A stretch of 43,989 nucleotides of DNA, from NCBI GenBank assembly GCA_020161475.1, contig JAIUNQ010000007.1, forward strand, positions 1 through 43,989. Direction: 5' to 3'. The position numbers were made by a program, and so were the translations under genes. The notes below the pieces were generated by a model that saw only the letters and a list, made by a program, of their open reading frames with translations, was not told the DNA's origin and did not search any database. This stretch comes from Pseudomonadota bacterium (GTDB lineage Bacteria > Pseudomonadota > Alphaproteobacteria > Rhizobiales > Beijerinckiaceae). How positions within the stretch are numbered: the stretch's first letter is position 1; each line of letters begins with the position of its first letter. Below, in pieces: positions 18,649 through 29,700 of this stretch.

Positions 18649-18930
18649 CTACAAACTTATAATTAAATTTATCTCATCCAAAATACAACGCTTTCCTATT
18701 ATTCTGATTCCGAAGTAAGTTTCAAAAATTATCCTAACCTCATTATTATCAATAAGAAATTTATAATAATTTATCTCCTGAGACCCAACTATTATTGGAC
18801 CAATTTTTTCAATTAAAACTGCTTTTTTTTCTGAAATGAACAGTTTCAATTTTTCAAATGCAGAGTCAACCTCTTCATCATGAATTTCGATTTCGGCTTC
18901 ATCCCCATGAACTTTGTCATCAAAACCCAA
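18649..18930 (-). CDS. Probable immunity protein of the second toxin module
   Basis: A small acidic protein of 93 residues directly behind, and overlapping, the module 2 toxin, as CdiI genes do. No ATG or GTG fits. The TTG at 18930 has an excellent ribosome binding site, GGAGG at 18939-18943 with 8-nt spacing, inside the toxin reading frame; it starts before the toxin stop with an 11-nt overlap. Sequence features: an acidic start (DEAEIEIHDEEVDSAFEKL), then FISEKKAVLIEKIGPIIVG and a C-terminus rich in Ile. The DNA is strikingly AT-rich against its surroundings, a sign of foreign origin. A longer frame opens at 19029 but overlaps the toxin by 110 nt. Confidence 0.65.
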   Translation of the reverse strand: MGFDDKVHGDEAEIEIHDEEVDSAFEKLKLFISEKKAVLIEKIGPIIVGSQEINYYKFLIDNNEVRIIFETYFGIRIIGKRCILDEINLIISL

Positions 18931-20350
18931 GATCTTTTCCTCCAGGCCTTTTCGCAGATTGAATAATTTGATCCCAAGTCCTGCCCTGGGCACGAAGCCA
19001 TTCAATGGTTGGGCCGAGTCGATCGCCATATTTTTCTAAATTTCTCTCATATATGCGCTCCAAGACGGCCGGAGGCGTCATGTCTTTATATATTTCTCCT
19101 AACTCTCTGCGTCTTGCATGCAGTGCAATTGCTATTTCTTCCGAACTCGCACCTGCAAGCACCATTTCACGTTCGGTTTGAGCCAGCGCAACAACTTCAG
19201 AGACGTATGCTTGCCTTAAGCGGGGCAGAGCTTCCATGGCAGCGGTGTTATAGATTTCAGCCCCTTCTGAAACGGCTATCCGCTCACCAGCCCTGATCAC
19301 TCCGCGAACAATAAACGCGCCGCCGACGAGATTCAGAGCCAGAAGGGCTCCATCGACACCAGCAGCGTAATACTGGCCCGTGCTAAGGTCTTGATATAGA
19401 TTATACCCGTCGATGATGGCGCCTGCGACTGGCGTCAGGTGAACCGCCGTTTTCAGCGCCGTACCCAGCTCGCTCTGGAGTCCCCTGACACTCTGGTCTT
19501 TTGCATAACCAAGCTCTTGAAGGGCGCCCGCATTCAGATAACGCCCCAAATCCATCTGGGCGCCGTTGCCCAGCTCTCCCAGCCCGAACTGACGCAGGTA
19601 TTCGCTCCACATCCCCATGTTCGAGCCACGGCACAAAGCATTGGCCGCAAAGGCGGCTTTCATGACCTCCTTCTGGATTTCAAGCTTGTACAAGTCATCA
19701 GGGTTGGGCGCGGTCCCTGCCTCATAGGCGGTCCGGATCCGAGCATAAATCTGCTTGTATTCTTCAGCAGCTTCACCGAAGACCGCTTTGGTCTGGGCGT
19801 CCACACTCTCCCGGCTGACATTGGGTTGCGGATTGTAGAAGCAGGGACCTGCAGTCCCGGCGGCGCCGCACTCCATACCGGCGGTCGGGTCGGTAATGTC
19901 GACATTATCCCCGCGCGCAATGCGCAACATCAGCTTCTCTGGTACGAACTCGGGACCGCCCCAGTATTCAACCGCGCGATCCCAGCGATCCTTGGCGCTG
20001 ACCAGCTTCTGAACCTGCTCATCATCCAGAAGACGCTGGGCAACATCCGGCGTCGCCCCCTGCGCAATCAGCCTTCTGTAATAATCCGTTGCGGCATCGC
20101 CCATCGCCGCCACATCATCCGGGACGGGCGTTGTCAGCGCCTGCATCAGGTTGAAGGCGGAGGTGGCGTTCTGGGAGAGCTGGTTGAAATCCACCAGCGG
20201 GATATCGAAGGTGAAATGCGTCCCCTCGTTCACCGTAACGATCTGGCGGCCGGTGATATCCCGGTTGATGGTGCCCTGGGCGAGCGGGTTCTCCTGCCCG
20301 CCGATCACAACACGCCCTTCGCCGATGGTGGCGAAGGTGGTGCCCTGCAT
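18920..20350 (-). CDS. Orphan CdiA C-terminal toxin module (module 2)
   Basis: An open frame of 476 residues starting within the repeat shared with cdiA. Residues 1-83 are nearly identical to the CdiA stretch ending in VPDDVAAMG. The rest differs: a pre-toxin part with a Cys pair (MECGAAGTAGPCF), a hydrophobic stretch (LTPVAGAIIDGYNLYQ, GALLALNLVGGAFIVRG) that may aid membrane passage, and a tip ending EKYGDRLGPTIEWL...PGGKDLGF. I know this tip pattern from C-termini of other polymorphic toxins but not its activity. The ATG at 20350 has no ribosome binding site and homology extends upstream of it, so the module is probably silent until recombined into cdiA. Confidence 0.8.
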   Translation of the reverse strand: MQGTTFATIGEGRVVIGGQENPLAQGTINRDITGRQIVTVNEGTHFTFDIPLVDFNQLSQNATSAFNLMQALTTPVPDDVAAMGDAATDYYRRLIAQGATPDVAQRLLDDEQVQKLVSAKDRWDRAVEYWGGPEFVPEKLMLRIARGDNVDITDPTAGMECGAAGTAGPCFYNPQPNVSRESVDAQTKAVFGEAAEEYKQIYARIRTAYEAGTAPNPDDLYKLEIQKEVMKAAFAANALCRGSNMGMWSEYLRQFGLGELGNGAQMDLGRYLNAGALQELGYAKDQSVRGLQSELGTALKTAVHLTPVAGAIIDGYNLYQDLSTGQYYAAGVDGALLALNLVGGAFIVRGVIRAGERIAVSEGAEIYNTAAMEALPRLRQAYVSEVVALAQTEREMVLAGASSEEIAIALHARRRELGEIYKDMTPPAVLERIYERNLEKYGDRLGPTIEWLRAQGRTWDQIIQSAKRPGGKDLGF

Positions 20351-20368
20351 GTTGCGACTGGTGTAGCT
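20100..20368 (-). repeat. Direct repeat R2 of the toxin-boundary sequence
   Basis: 269 nt, nearly identical to R1 (21991-22259) within cdiA, encoding SYTSRNMQGTTF through VPDDVAAMG. It forms the entry of module 2. Similarity to R1 stops abruptly at both ends. Confidence 0.92.
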
Positions 20369-20409
20369 GGAGTATATTCAATTCATGAAATAAATTTGAT
20401 AAAAATATA

Positions 20410-20703
20410 CTACTCCATAGTTACAGTGTATTTATCTCCTAATTCAATTTTTATTTTTTCAAAAAGGCTTATCTGCCGATCTAAAAAAATCCTCTCTTCT
20501 TCGGGAGAGGGTGCATCAGCTTGGGGATCGAATAAACGCTCCCCGTCCTTTATCCACTTAGATAATGCGGCTTTAAGGTTCTGGGATAGAGGAAGCAGGT
20601 CCATTGCAATTGGGTATGGCGTATCCCAATTCGGATCACTCCCTTGACCACGAAAAAAAACTATGCCTCCAAAGCCAAAGAAAAACCTTACATATCTCAT
20701 CAT
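20410..20703 (-). CDS. Probable CdiI-type immunity protein of the main toxin
   Basis: A 97-residue protein starting with ATGATG; the first ATG (20703) overlaps the cdiA stop as ATGA, the usual coupling for toxin-immunity pairs. An alternative start at 20712 would add three residues. It begins MRYVRFFFGFGGIVFF and continues with a helical, charged part (LSQNLKAALSKWIKDGERLF). The layout resembles a widespread group of small proteins with a 'LPLS..L...L..W' core that are often encoded beside polymorphic toxins. It should bind and neutralise the toxin tip in the cytoplasm. The gene is more AT-rich than its operon. Confidence 0.7.
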   Translation of the reverse strand: MMRYVRFFFGFGGIVFFRGQGSDPNWDTPYPIAMDLLPLSQNLKAALSKWIKDGERLFDPQADAPSPEEERIFLDRQISLFEKIKIELGDKYTVTME

Positions 20704-23700
20704 CTTGACCATGGATAAGCGTTAACAACATAACCATTTTCGCCGATCACAATATTTATATCAAACGATCGTCCTCCATAGTTAACGCGGTATATGGTTC
20801 CCCCGCTTCCCGCCGTCCCGATTGGAACACCATTCCGAACAGTATTCAGAATAAGCTCCGGTATCTCGCTCGCAGGAACCCCCTTATCGGCAAAATTAGC
20901 CTCGTGCCTTTGGAGGATATGCTCCAAACCAGCAGCAGCGTTTCCTTTTTCAAGCCATACCCACTGTCCCTGTGGCGTCTTGGTGATCTCAACAATATCC
21001 TGAATTGTGTATTTCACACCATTCCTGTTAAGGGCAACTATACCCTCGATAAACTCCGACGTTGCTTCGAGGCCCGCTCGCTCGATAGATTGCTTGGCGG
21101 CATATCGCTCGAACATACCGGCCATCCCGGCCAATCCCATGCCCGTACCACCGAACTCAGGGAACGAAGCCTGAATTTCCGCAGCCAGCGATGAGATTGC
21201 CGAAGCGCAAGCTTGCATTCCGGCAGAACAGGCTTCGGTTATCGGCGCAATGACTCCCGAAGCACCAGCGGCCAAGGCCGGAGAAGCAGCAATCCCTCCG
21301 AGATAGGCTAGAAGGAGCTTGGAATTACGTGCATTGCCTTCCTGCCACTGGACTTCAGCTCCCTTATTGTAAATGAGCGCTGCCATATTGGCGAGACCGC
21401 GCAGTGTTTCCTGGTCCCCACCATTCTTGTAGGCCAGTACAGCTTCGATAAGCTTCGTAGGATCGTAGCCCGGCAACTGACCACGCAAAGCTGGCAATTG
21501 GTCACTTGTTACCTGAGCCGCAATCGTGACAAGCCGTGAGAAGCCAGAGCGGCCCAGCGCATCGAAAACATCGACCAGCATTTGCGGGTCTTTTTCGATG
21601 GTGCACTCGATGAAGTCCCGGACGCGGGCCGCAACCTGCTTGGCATCACCACTGCTCAGCCGCTGGGCGACGAGATCCTGTATGGAGGAGACGCCAGCGG
21701 ATGCGAGCAATGCATTGAGTTGGACTTGGCACAGAGTCCCTGCAAGGTTGCAGTCAACCGAGACCAGCGGATTGTCACCCGCCGTCAGGATGCTTTCGCC
21801 AAGCATTGTCAAAAGGAGCTGATCGCGGCTTAGCCCTTGTGCGCTACCCCCATTACGAGCCAGCATCCCGTCGACATTCTGTCGCATTGCGACAGCGTTG
21901 GCGAACTCCTCAGACTGCGCCATCTCCTGAGCCTGAGCAACGCTCATGCCACCGGCAATCATACGGCGATAAAGGTCACTCCCCTCACTCCCCATCGCCG
22001 CCACATCATCCGGCACGGGTGTTGTCAGCGCCTGCATGAGGTTGAAGGCGGAGGTGGCGTTCTGGGAGAGCTGGTTGAAATCCACCAGCGGGATATCGAA
22101 GGTGAAATGCGTACCCTCGTTCACCGTGACGATCTGGCGGCCGGTGATATCCCGGTTGATGGTGCCCTGGGCGAGCGGGTTCTCCTGCCCGCCGATCACA
22201 ACACGCCCTTCGCCGATGGTGGCGAAGGTGGTGCCCTGCATGTTGCGGCTGGTGTAGCTTCCGTTGATGCCGCCCGCGAGCGAGGAGCCTGACTGCGTGC
22301 CGCTGCCGCCACCGCCGCCCAGCAGGCGCGAGAGCCCCGAAACCCCGAAGGACCAATCGAGATAGGTGTCCACATCGGCGTTATCCGAATGGGACAGCGA
22401 GCCCGCCGTCAGGTTGAGCTGGTTGGTGCGGCTGGCGACGGTTGCGGCCTGAAGATCAAGGTTGCCGCCGACATTGATGACCGTGTCGCCGCGCCCGACG
22501 ATTTCTGACACCTCCGACCAGCTGCGATTGCCCGTGACCTGCCCCAGCCCGAAGCTGTCCGGCAGGGGCGTGGGCGTAAAGGTGATACCGCCCGAGATGG
22601 AGAAGCCGCGCGTGCGCTGCCAATCCTGCACGGAGACCATGTCGAGGTCGCCCCGGACATCGACATGGACGGTATCGCCGTTGAGCGATCCGCCCAGCAC
22701 CGCCATGTTGCCGGTGGTGGTGACATTGAGGTCTCCGCCAGCGAAAATCTGCGCGTTGCTGAAATCCTCGCCGTTGCTGCGGCGCTGCGAATAATTGCCG
22801 CTGACGGTGAGGCCCGAAGCGGAAATGGTGATGCCGCCGCCAACCGTTTTGGTGGAAGACCAGTTCCAGTCTTTCAGCGCCTCGATCGTGATGTTCGAGC
22901 CGGAGAGCTTGATATCTCCATCCGCCACGACATTGGTGCCGCCCAGCAGGCTCAGGTTGCCGGGTTCGGAAAGACCGGCCTGAAGCAGAACATCGCCCAT
23001 GGCCGAGACGGAGGAACGCTGGCTCTCCGACCAGAACTGCTTCGACTTCGTCATCGAGAAATTGATGCCGAAGGAGGCGTTGCCAAAGCCTGCAAATGGA
23101 TTCTGGGCCGTTGGACTGCCGTTGAAAAAGCTGCTCCACTGGGAGAACGGGTTCAGGTTCTGGCTGATGCGTCCGGAGAGGAAATCCAGCGCACCGTTGG
23201 TGCCGCCGGTTTGCACGCTGGTGTTGTTATAGGCTCTCCCAAGCCCGCCCATCAGATCAACGAGGGAGATGGCCGTTCGTGCCGCAGCTCCGCCGCCACC
23301 GCCACGCGCCAGCGAGACCAGAGCCGCGCCGAGCGGATCCTGCGAGACAGCCGCGGCAAGGATGTCCATGGGGCTACCGCCGCGCTCGATGGCAGCAATG
23401 ATCTGCGAACCCGGATAGGTGAGGCCCAGCGACCAGGATTTGGAGATGTGGAAGCGGGTGTTCTGGTTTTCCTCAAAGGTCAGATCACCGCCTGCCAGCA
23501 CGGAGAGGTCGCCGCCCGCGTCCAGTACAGCGCCGCGTCCGGTAAAATCGCCTGCCGCAACCAGCTTGATATCGGCACCGGCCGCAATGATCGGCTGGGA
23601 AACCGCGAAATCGTTCCAGAGATTTTTGCTGCCGGAGGCCCCCGTGAAGGTAATCCTCTGGCTGGTAGTTTTGTGAAAGCCCTCGGCCGACACGGTCTCC

Positions 23701-26700
23701 AGCAAAATGTCCCGGGCGTGTGCTTCGATCGAGCCGAAAGTTGCTTCTATTGAACCGCCAGCGAGTTTCAGGTCGCCATCGGTTTGCAGGGTGATGTCGC
23801 CTTCGAGCGAGCGGATGGAAGAGGAGAAGACCAGCGGGGACACCGTCACCGACTTGCTCTTCGAAAACAGTCCGCCGCTCTTCGAGAACTGCGACAGATA
23901 GGTTTCAGCAATCGACTCGATGGAAATACCATCCTTGGCCGTGATGGTGAGATCATTGACGGCACCAAGGTTGGAGGCCGTATTGATGAACGCACCGTCC
24001 AATGCACTGATCGTCAGGTCTTCGCCAGCGGAGATGGTGCCCGCGGCAAGATCGGGTTTCAGGCTGAAGCGACCCTTGCCGAGATTGACGACGTCATATC
24101 CGCGCGACGCTTCATTGATGATTTCACCTGTCAGCGATGTCAGGGAAATGTCCTTCGTCGCGACAATCGAGCCGCCGCGATTTGTCAGGGAGTTGTCCGT
24201 CCGGATGATGATGTTCTCGCCTGCAAGAACACCGCCTTCCTGTAGCCACTCGTGCCCCCCAGTGGGCGATGTAAGCATCGTTCGACGATTGTTGATGAAC
24301 TCGGTGGCACGAATTGTCAGATCAGCCGACGCAACAACCTGCCCGGTATTGGTGATGCTACCGCCCGTCAGATGGATGTTCTCGGCACTGATTTCACCCG
24401 TGCTATGGCGAGTGTAGCGATCAAGGTCGCCGGGCGGCAGGATGATCTGCGGGACGAGCACAATCTGCCCGTCGATCACACGGTTTTCATACCAGACGAT
24501 CGGCGTCGTGACCTTTTTCTTCTGGTCCTCTGTCAGAGTATCGCCGAGCTTGATCTCCGGATTGGCTTTGAGAAAGTCAACCGTGCCCTGATAAAGCGCT
24601 TCCTGCTGCGCCTGCGGATTGCGGTAGGTGGGGTCCAGCACGCTTCGGCCGGTCTGCTCCACCAGCGCTTGCTGGATCAGCCGACGCTCGGTCGCAGGAT
24701 CTGCGAAGAATGTCAGATCGGAGCGGGCATCTCCGACCTGGCCCAGAATCCACGACGGCTGGCGGTCGTTGGTTCCGGGGAGAGGTGAACTGTTCAGGTA
24801 GCGGACGGCCACCGATGTAACGGCGGGATTGACCGGCAAAACAACCGGGCGCAATTCGCTGTCGGCTTTGTTCGGCGGCAGGGTTTGCGGGCCAATGTCC
24901 TGCTTGGTAATCGCAGGGGCCGAAACGGAAGCGGAGAGCCCACCGGTCGCGCTTGTGGTCTGGATCGTGGTGTTCGTGGAAACGGTTGCTGTCGTCCGTG
25001 CACTCACGGTGACGGCGTTGGCCACAGCCGTCGCCTGAGGTGCAAACCCGGAGGTTTCAATCACCGGGCCGGCAACACCCGCGCCGATGTTGGCTCCACC
25101 GCCCGAGACGGCTGCGCGTGTCGTGCTGGTGGATGTGAAGGTGTTACTCCGCCCGCTGGCCGGGATGTAGCTCGCCAGATCGATAGTGCCGTTCGGCGTA
25201 CGCGAGATCGGCGTCGTGACATTGGGATCGGTGATGCCAAGGACAACGGTCGGTGCATCGATGCTGGCCGTTCTGGAAACGACCGAACCCGTATTGGAAA
25301 AGCTGTTTGTGGCGTTGATGATGAAGTCGCCCCCAACGGAAATCGAGGCGGCAACAGCGGTTGAGGGAGAGACATCGCCGGGAAGATAACCGCCCAAACA
25401 CGCAAGGCAGGTGCCGAACCCGCGGTAGCCCGTGTCCGCGCCGGTCAGCTTCCAGAAGTGATAGCCACCCTCGTAGAGTCGGCTGGAATTGACGAAATCA
25501 GCCGTCGCGATCTCAAGCTTACCCCCCGCGATGACCGTCGAGGCATCGTTGATCACCGCGCCGGAGCTGATCGACATGTCCCCTTGTGCGTACAGCATCG
25601 CCGGGGAGGAGTTGTCCCTCTGGTAAGTCGCCAGGTACGACCACAAGCGCGAACCATAGACGTAGAACTGGCGGCGCTCGCCTGCATTGTTGGCGGCCCA
25701 GGCCTCCTCCTGTGTTTCCCACCTCAGGTTGGCGGCACCACGCGTATTGCGAACCTCGCCACCGGCCTCGATATCCATGTTCCCCAGCGACTGGATGGTC
25801 GCGGCCGTGTTGACCACGGAGCCCGAGGCCGCCAGCTGCATGTTGCCGACGGAATAGATAATCGCATTCTCGTTGTTGAGGATCGATCCTGCGTCCGTGC
25901 CCAGCAGCAGGGTCCCACCCGCGGCCACTGTGGCATTGTTCACGATGTCGCCATGCGCGACGAAGCGCAGGTTGCCGAGCACCATCAGATCATCGTTGAA
26001 GGTGTAGCCGCTGCCGGTCAGCGTAAGGTCGAGGTTATTGGAATAGTTGAAGCGCCCGGCGCTGATCGTCCTGTTGGTGAGAAAACCGTCATTGACGCTG
26101 GCCGCCGACACCTGAGCCGTTGATGTTCCCTGCAGCAGGGCATCGGACAAATTGTCCAACCGTCCCGTGACCGTCACACCCAGTCGATCCGCCAAGATCT
26201 GCGCAGGAGCGCCCGCCGTCCCCTGGTTGAGAAGCGAAGCTGCAGAAACCGCGAGCAGGTCCGTTGCCGCGATGGTGCCGCGGTTCTCCAGAGCACCCGT
26301 CAGCGTCAGGCCCACCTGGGTTGCATCGAGCCGCGCACCGGCGGCATTGACCAGCGAAGCGCCGTGAACGACCGCTGTATTCGCTGCCGTGATGATCCCA
26401 GCGTTGCGGATGGCTCCCGATACGTTGAGATCAAGATCGCCGAGCGATTCGATCCGGCCCGTATTATCGGCACCGCCGTGCACGGTTGTCCGGACAAGAC
26501 CGCCGCGAACCGTACCGGCATTGCTGAAATTGCGTGTGATATCGACAGAAAGATCCGTCGCCTGGATCTCGCCGGAGGACGCATTGGCAAGGTCGCCGCC
26601 AGCGGTAAAGCGCAACTGGTTATTGGCGAACACCAAGCCCCCATTGCTGGCATTCCCGGTGATCGTGATTGTTGTGTCATTGCCGCCGAGCTGAGAGCCT

Positions 26701-29700
26701 GCGGTTGTTGCGAGGCTTGCGGCGCGGACATCGAGCGCGTTGTTGACGAGCAGGTTGCCGCCATTGGTGAGTGCGCCCCCGATGCGGAGGGTGGCATCGT
26801 GGTTGGCGGCAAGCGTACCGGGGTTCTGGAAGGCTCCGCCCGTCGAGAGGGTCAGATCGGTGAGCGATTGCAGCGCGCCTTCATTGCGCGCTTGCCCGGT
26901 CAGCGTCAGATCGACGCGGTTGCCGAGCATCACGGAGGCCGCCCCGAGGTTGGACAGGTCGCTGGCGTGAACGTTGAGGGCGCGCGAAGCGATGATCAGC
27001 CCCTCGTTGCTCAGGCCGGCGGGAAGCGTGATCGTGACATCGGTGCCGCCGATGCGCGCACCGGCACCGGTGCTGGCAAGGCTCGCGCCGCGAATGTCGA
27101 GCGTGCCGCCCGCCAGAATAGCCCCTGCGTTCGTGAGCGCGCCCCCGCCGTGCAGCACAAGGTTGCCCAGATCGCTCTGCAGCGTGCCGCTGTTGGTGAT
27201 CGCGCCATCCGCCACAAGCGAGAGACCGTTGGTGCCCACCAGCGTGCCCTCGTTGAGGGCTGTGCCATGCACGGTGATCCCGGTGCTCGCCCCGCCCATC
27301 ACCGTGTTGGCCCCACGCAGCGCGAGGCTGCCCACCTCCAGCGTCAGCCCGTTCTGGCCGATGACGCGGCCCGCGCTGTCAAAGGCCCCGGAGGTCACCA
27401 CATCCAGCGTCAGGGCCGCAAGGCTCGCCGCGGTATGGGTAGAAAGATAGGAGGCCGCCCGCAGCGTGAGGTTGTCGTTCGCGGCAATCTGCCCGTTGTT
27501 GGTCAAGGCGCCGCCAAGCGTGATCTCGCTTGAGCGTGCCGCCATCAGCTGGCCCGTGGTGGTGTTGGTGAGCCCGCCGGTGGCGTGCAGCACCAGATCC
27601 TGCGTGCTGGCCACCAGACCACTGTTGCTGGCGTTGCCCGAGAGCTGGAGCGTGACGCTCGCGCCATAGACCGAGCCTGTATTGTTCATATCGCCCGCGT
27701 GGACATCGAGCGTGCCCGCCGTGGAGATCAGGCCGAGGTTGGCCAGCGCGCCCGTGCCCAGCCCCAGCGTGATGCTGGAACCGCCGAGGCGGCTGGTGGC
27801 GGCGGAACCGTTATAGCCATTCGCGGTGAGGGTGAGCGCGCCCGAGGCGATGATATCGCCGCTCGAGATCACCTGCCCCGATGTCACCAGATCGAGCGTG
27901 CCGCCGCCTGCCAGCAGCGCACCGCTGTTGTTGACGGTGCCATGGGCGGCGATGCGCAGCGTCTCGCTGGCGCCGATCTGCCCGGCGTTGGCGAGCCCGC
28001 CGGAAAGGTCGAGGCGGATGGTGCGGGCGGAGAGCGCGGACTCCGCGCCTGAGTTGGCCAGATCGGTCGCGGCAATCGTGAGCCCGGAGGCCGAAACAAC
28101 CGTGCCTGCATTGGTGAAGGCGCCCGAGAACGTGCCGGTGATGCCATTGGCCATCACGGTGCTGCCCGCGCCGCCGGTGTAGCCGGTGCCGGTCAGGGTC
28201 AGCGCGTTGTTGAAGGCCACGGTGCCGTCGTTGCGCAGGGCACCCGAGACAAGCAGATCCGCCCCCGTGCCCCCGCTCAGCGTGCCGCTGTTGGTCAGAT
28301 CGCCTCCGGTCTGGAGGCGATAGCCGGTCTGCGCGAGGATCGCGCCCGCGTTGGTCAGCGCGCCGGTGGTCGTGATGTTGAGGTTCCCGGCGAGGATGGA
28401 GCCCTGCGTCGAGCCACCCAGCGCGGGGCCGTTGCTCAGGCTGCCCGCATCAATGCGCACCAAGCCGGTGGAAGACACCAGCCCCAGATTGGTGAACGCA
28501 CCGGTGACCGCTGCATCCACCTCGCTCCCCGCCAGACGCGAGGCAACCGAGGTGCTCTCATAAGACGCGGCCCGCAGATAAACCCGACCCGCCGCAACAA
28601 TGTCTCCCCCGCTCGTGACATCCCCGCCAGACGTCAAGGAAAGAATGCCGGTTTCGGCCACCAGATGGCCATTGGAACGAATGCTCCCCCCCGCAACGAT
28701 GGTAAGATCCGTCGTCGCGCCGATCGAACCATCGTTGCGGATATCCCCGCTGACCGTCAGTGCTGCTGCGCGGCCAGAAACAAGTGATCCGGTGTTGATG
28801 AGAGACGCAGCCCGCAGGCTGAGACCATTGACCCCCAGCACGCGGCCCGCGTTTTCGAAGGCGCCGGACGCGACAATGAAAGCCTGCGCCCCCGCCAATA
28901 CGGCATCGGCCGAATTGGCGCGATAGGCGGCAGCGGTCAGCGTCAGATCACCTTGCGCCTGAAGGATGCCGTCGTTGCGCACCAGTCCCGCCGCGAGGAT
29001 CGACAGCGTGCGATCTGACACCATGCGCCCGAGATTGGTCAGCTGTCCTGCCAGCGAAACAGTGACGCTTGCGCCATAGATGACGCCTGCCCCGGCATTG
29101 GCGAGATCGCCGGTGGTGATCGAGGTGCTGTTGCGCCCGTAAAGCAGACCCTGATTGTCGATGCTGTCGCGGATGTTGAGCAGCAGCGCATCCTGAACAA
29201 TGGCCCCCGTCGCGGAAACGACGAGCTGGTTGCGGATCGTCAGATCGAGATTGGCGTAATCAAGAACTGTTGCAGTGGTGAGCGCATCGCGCGCGTTGAT
29301 CCGCAGCGTCCCCGCAGCATCGAACCCGGTGCCCGCGCCGAGGCTGATGGCATCCCCCGAAACAGCGACGTCGCTCTGCGAGCGCAGACCGGTATTGTTC
29401 AGGGTGACGCTGACAAGGCCTGCGAGCGTAACATGTTCACCGGAAATACCGAGATCCGATGCAAAGATCGACCCTCCCTCCAGCACGATGCGCCCGAGCG
29501 ACGTGATGGTGCCGGAGGCCACGAGATTTCCGCCCGCCGTCAGCGAGATATCCTGCCCGGAGGCAAGGGTTCCGCGCGCAACAAGGCCTTCCAGCGCCTC
29601 GATAACAATGGCGTTGTTGGCGGCGATGGTGGAGGAAAGGTCGAGTTCGACGCGGCGTCCGCGCACCGAGAGACGGCCCAACGCCTCTTTGCGCCCCGAG

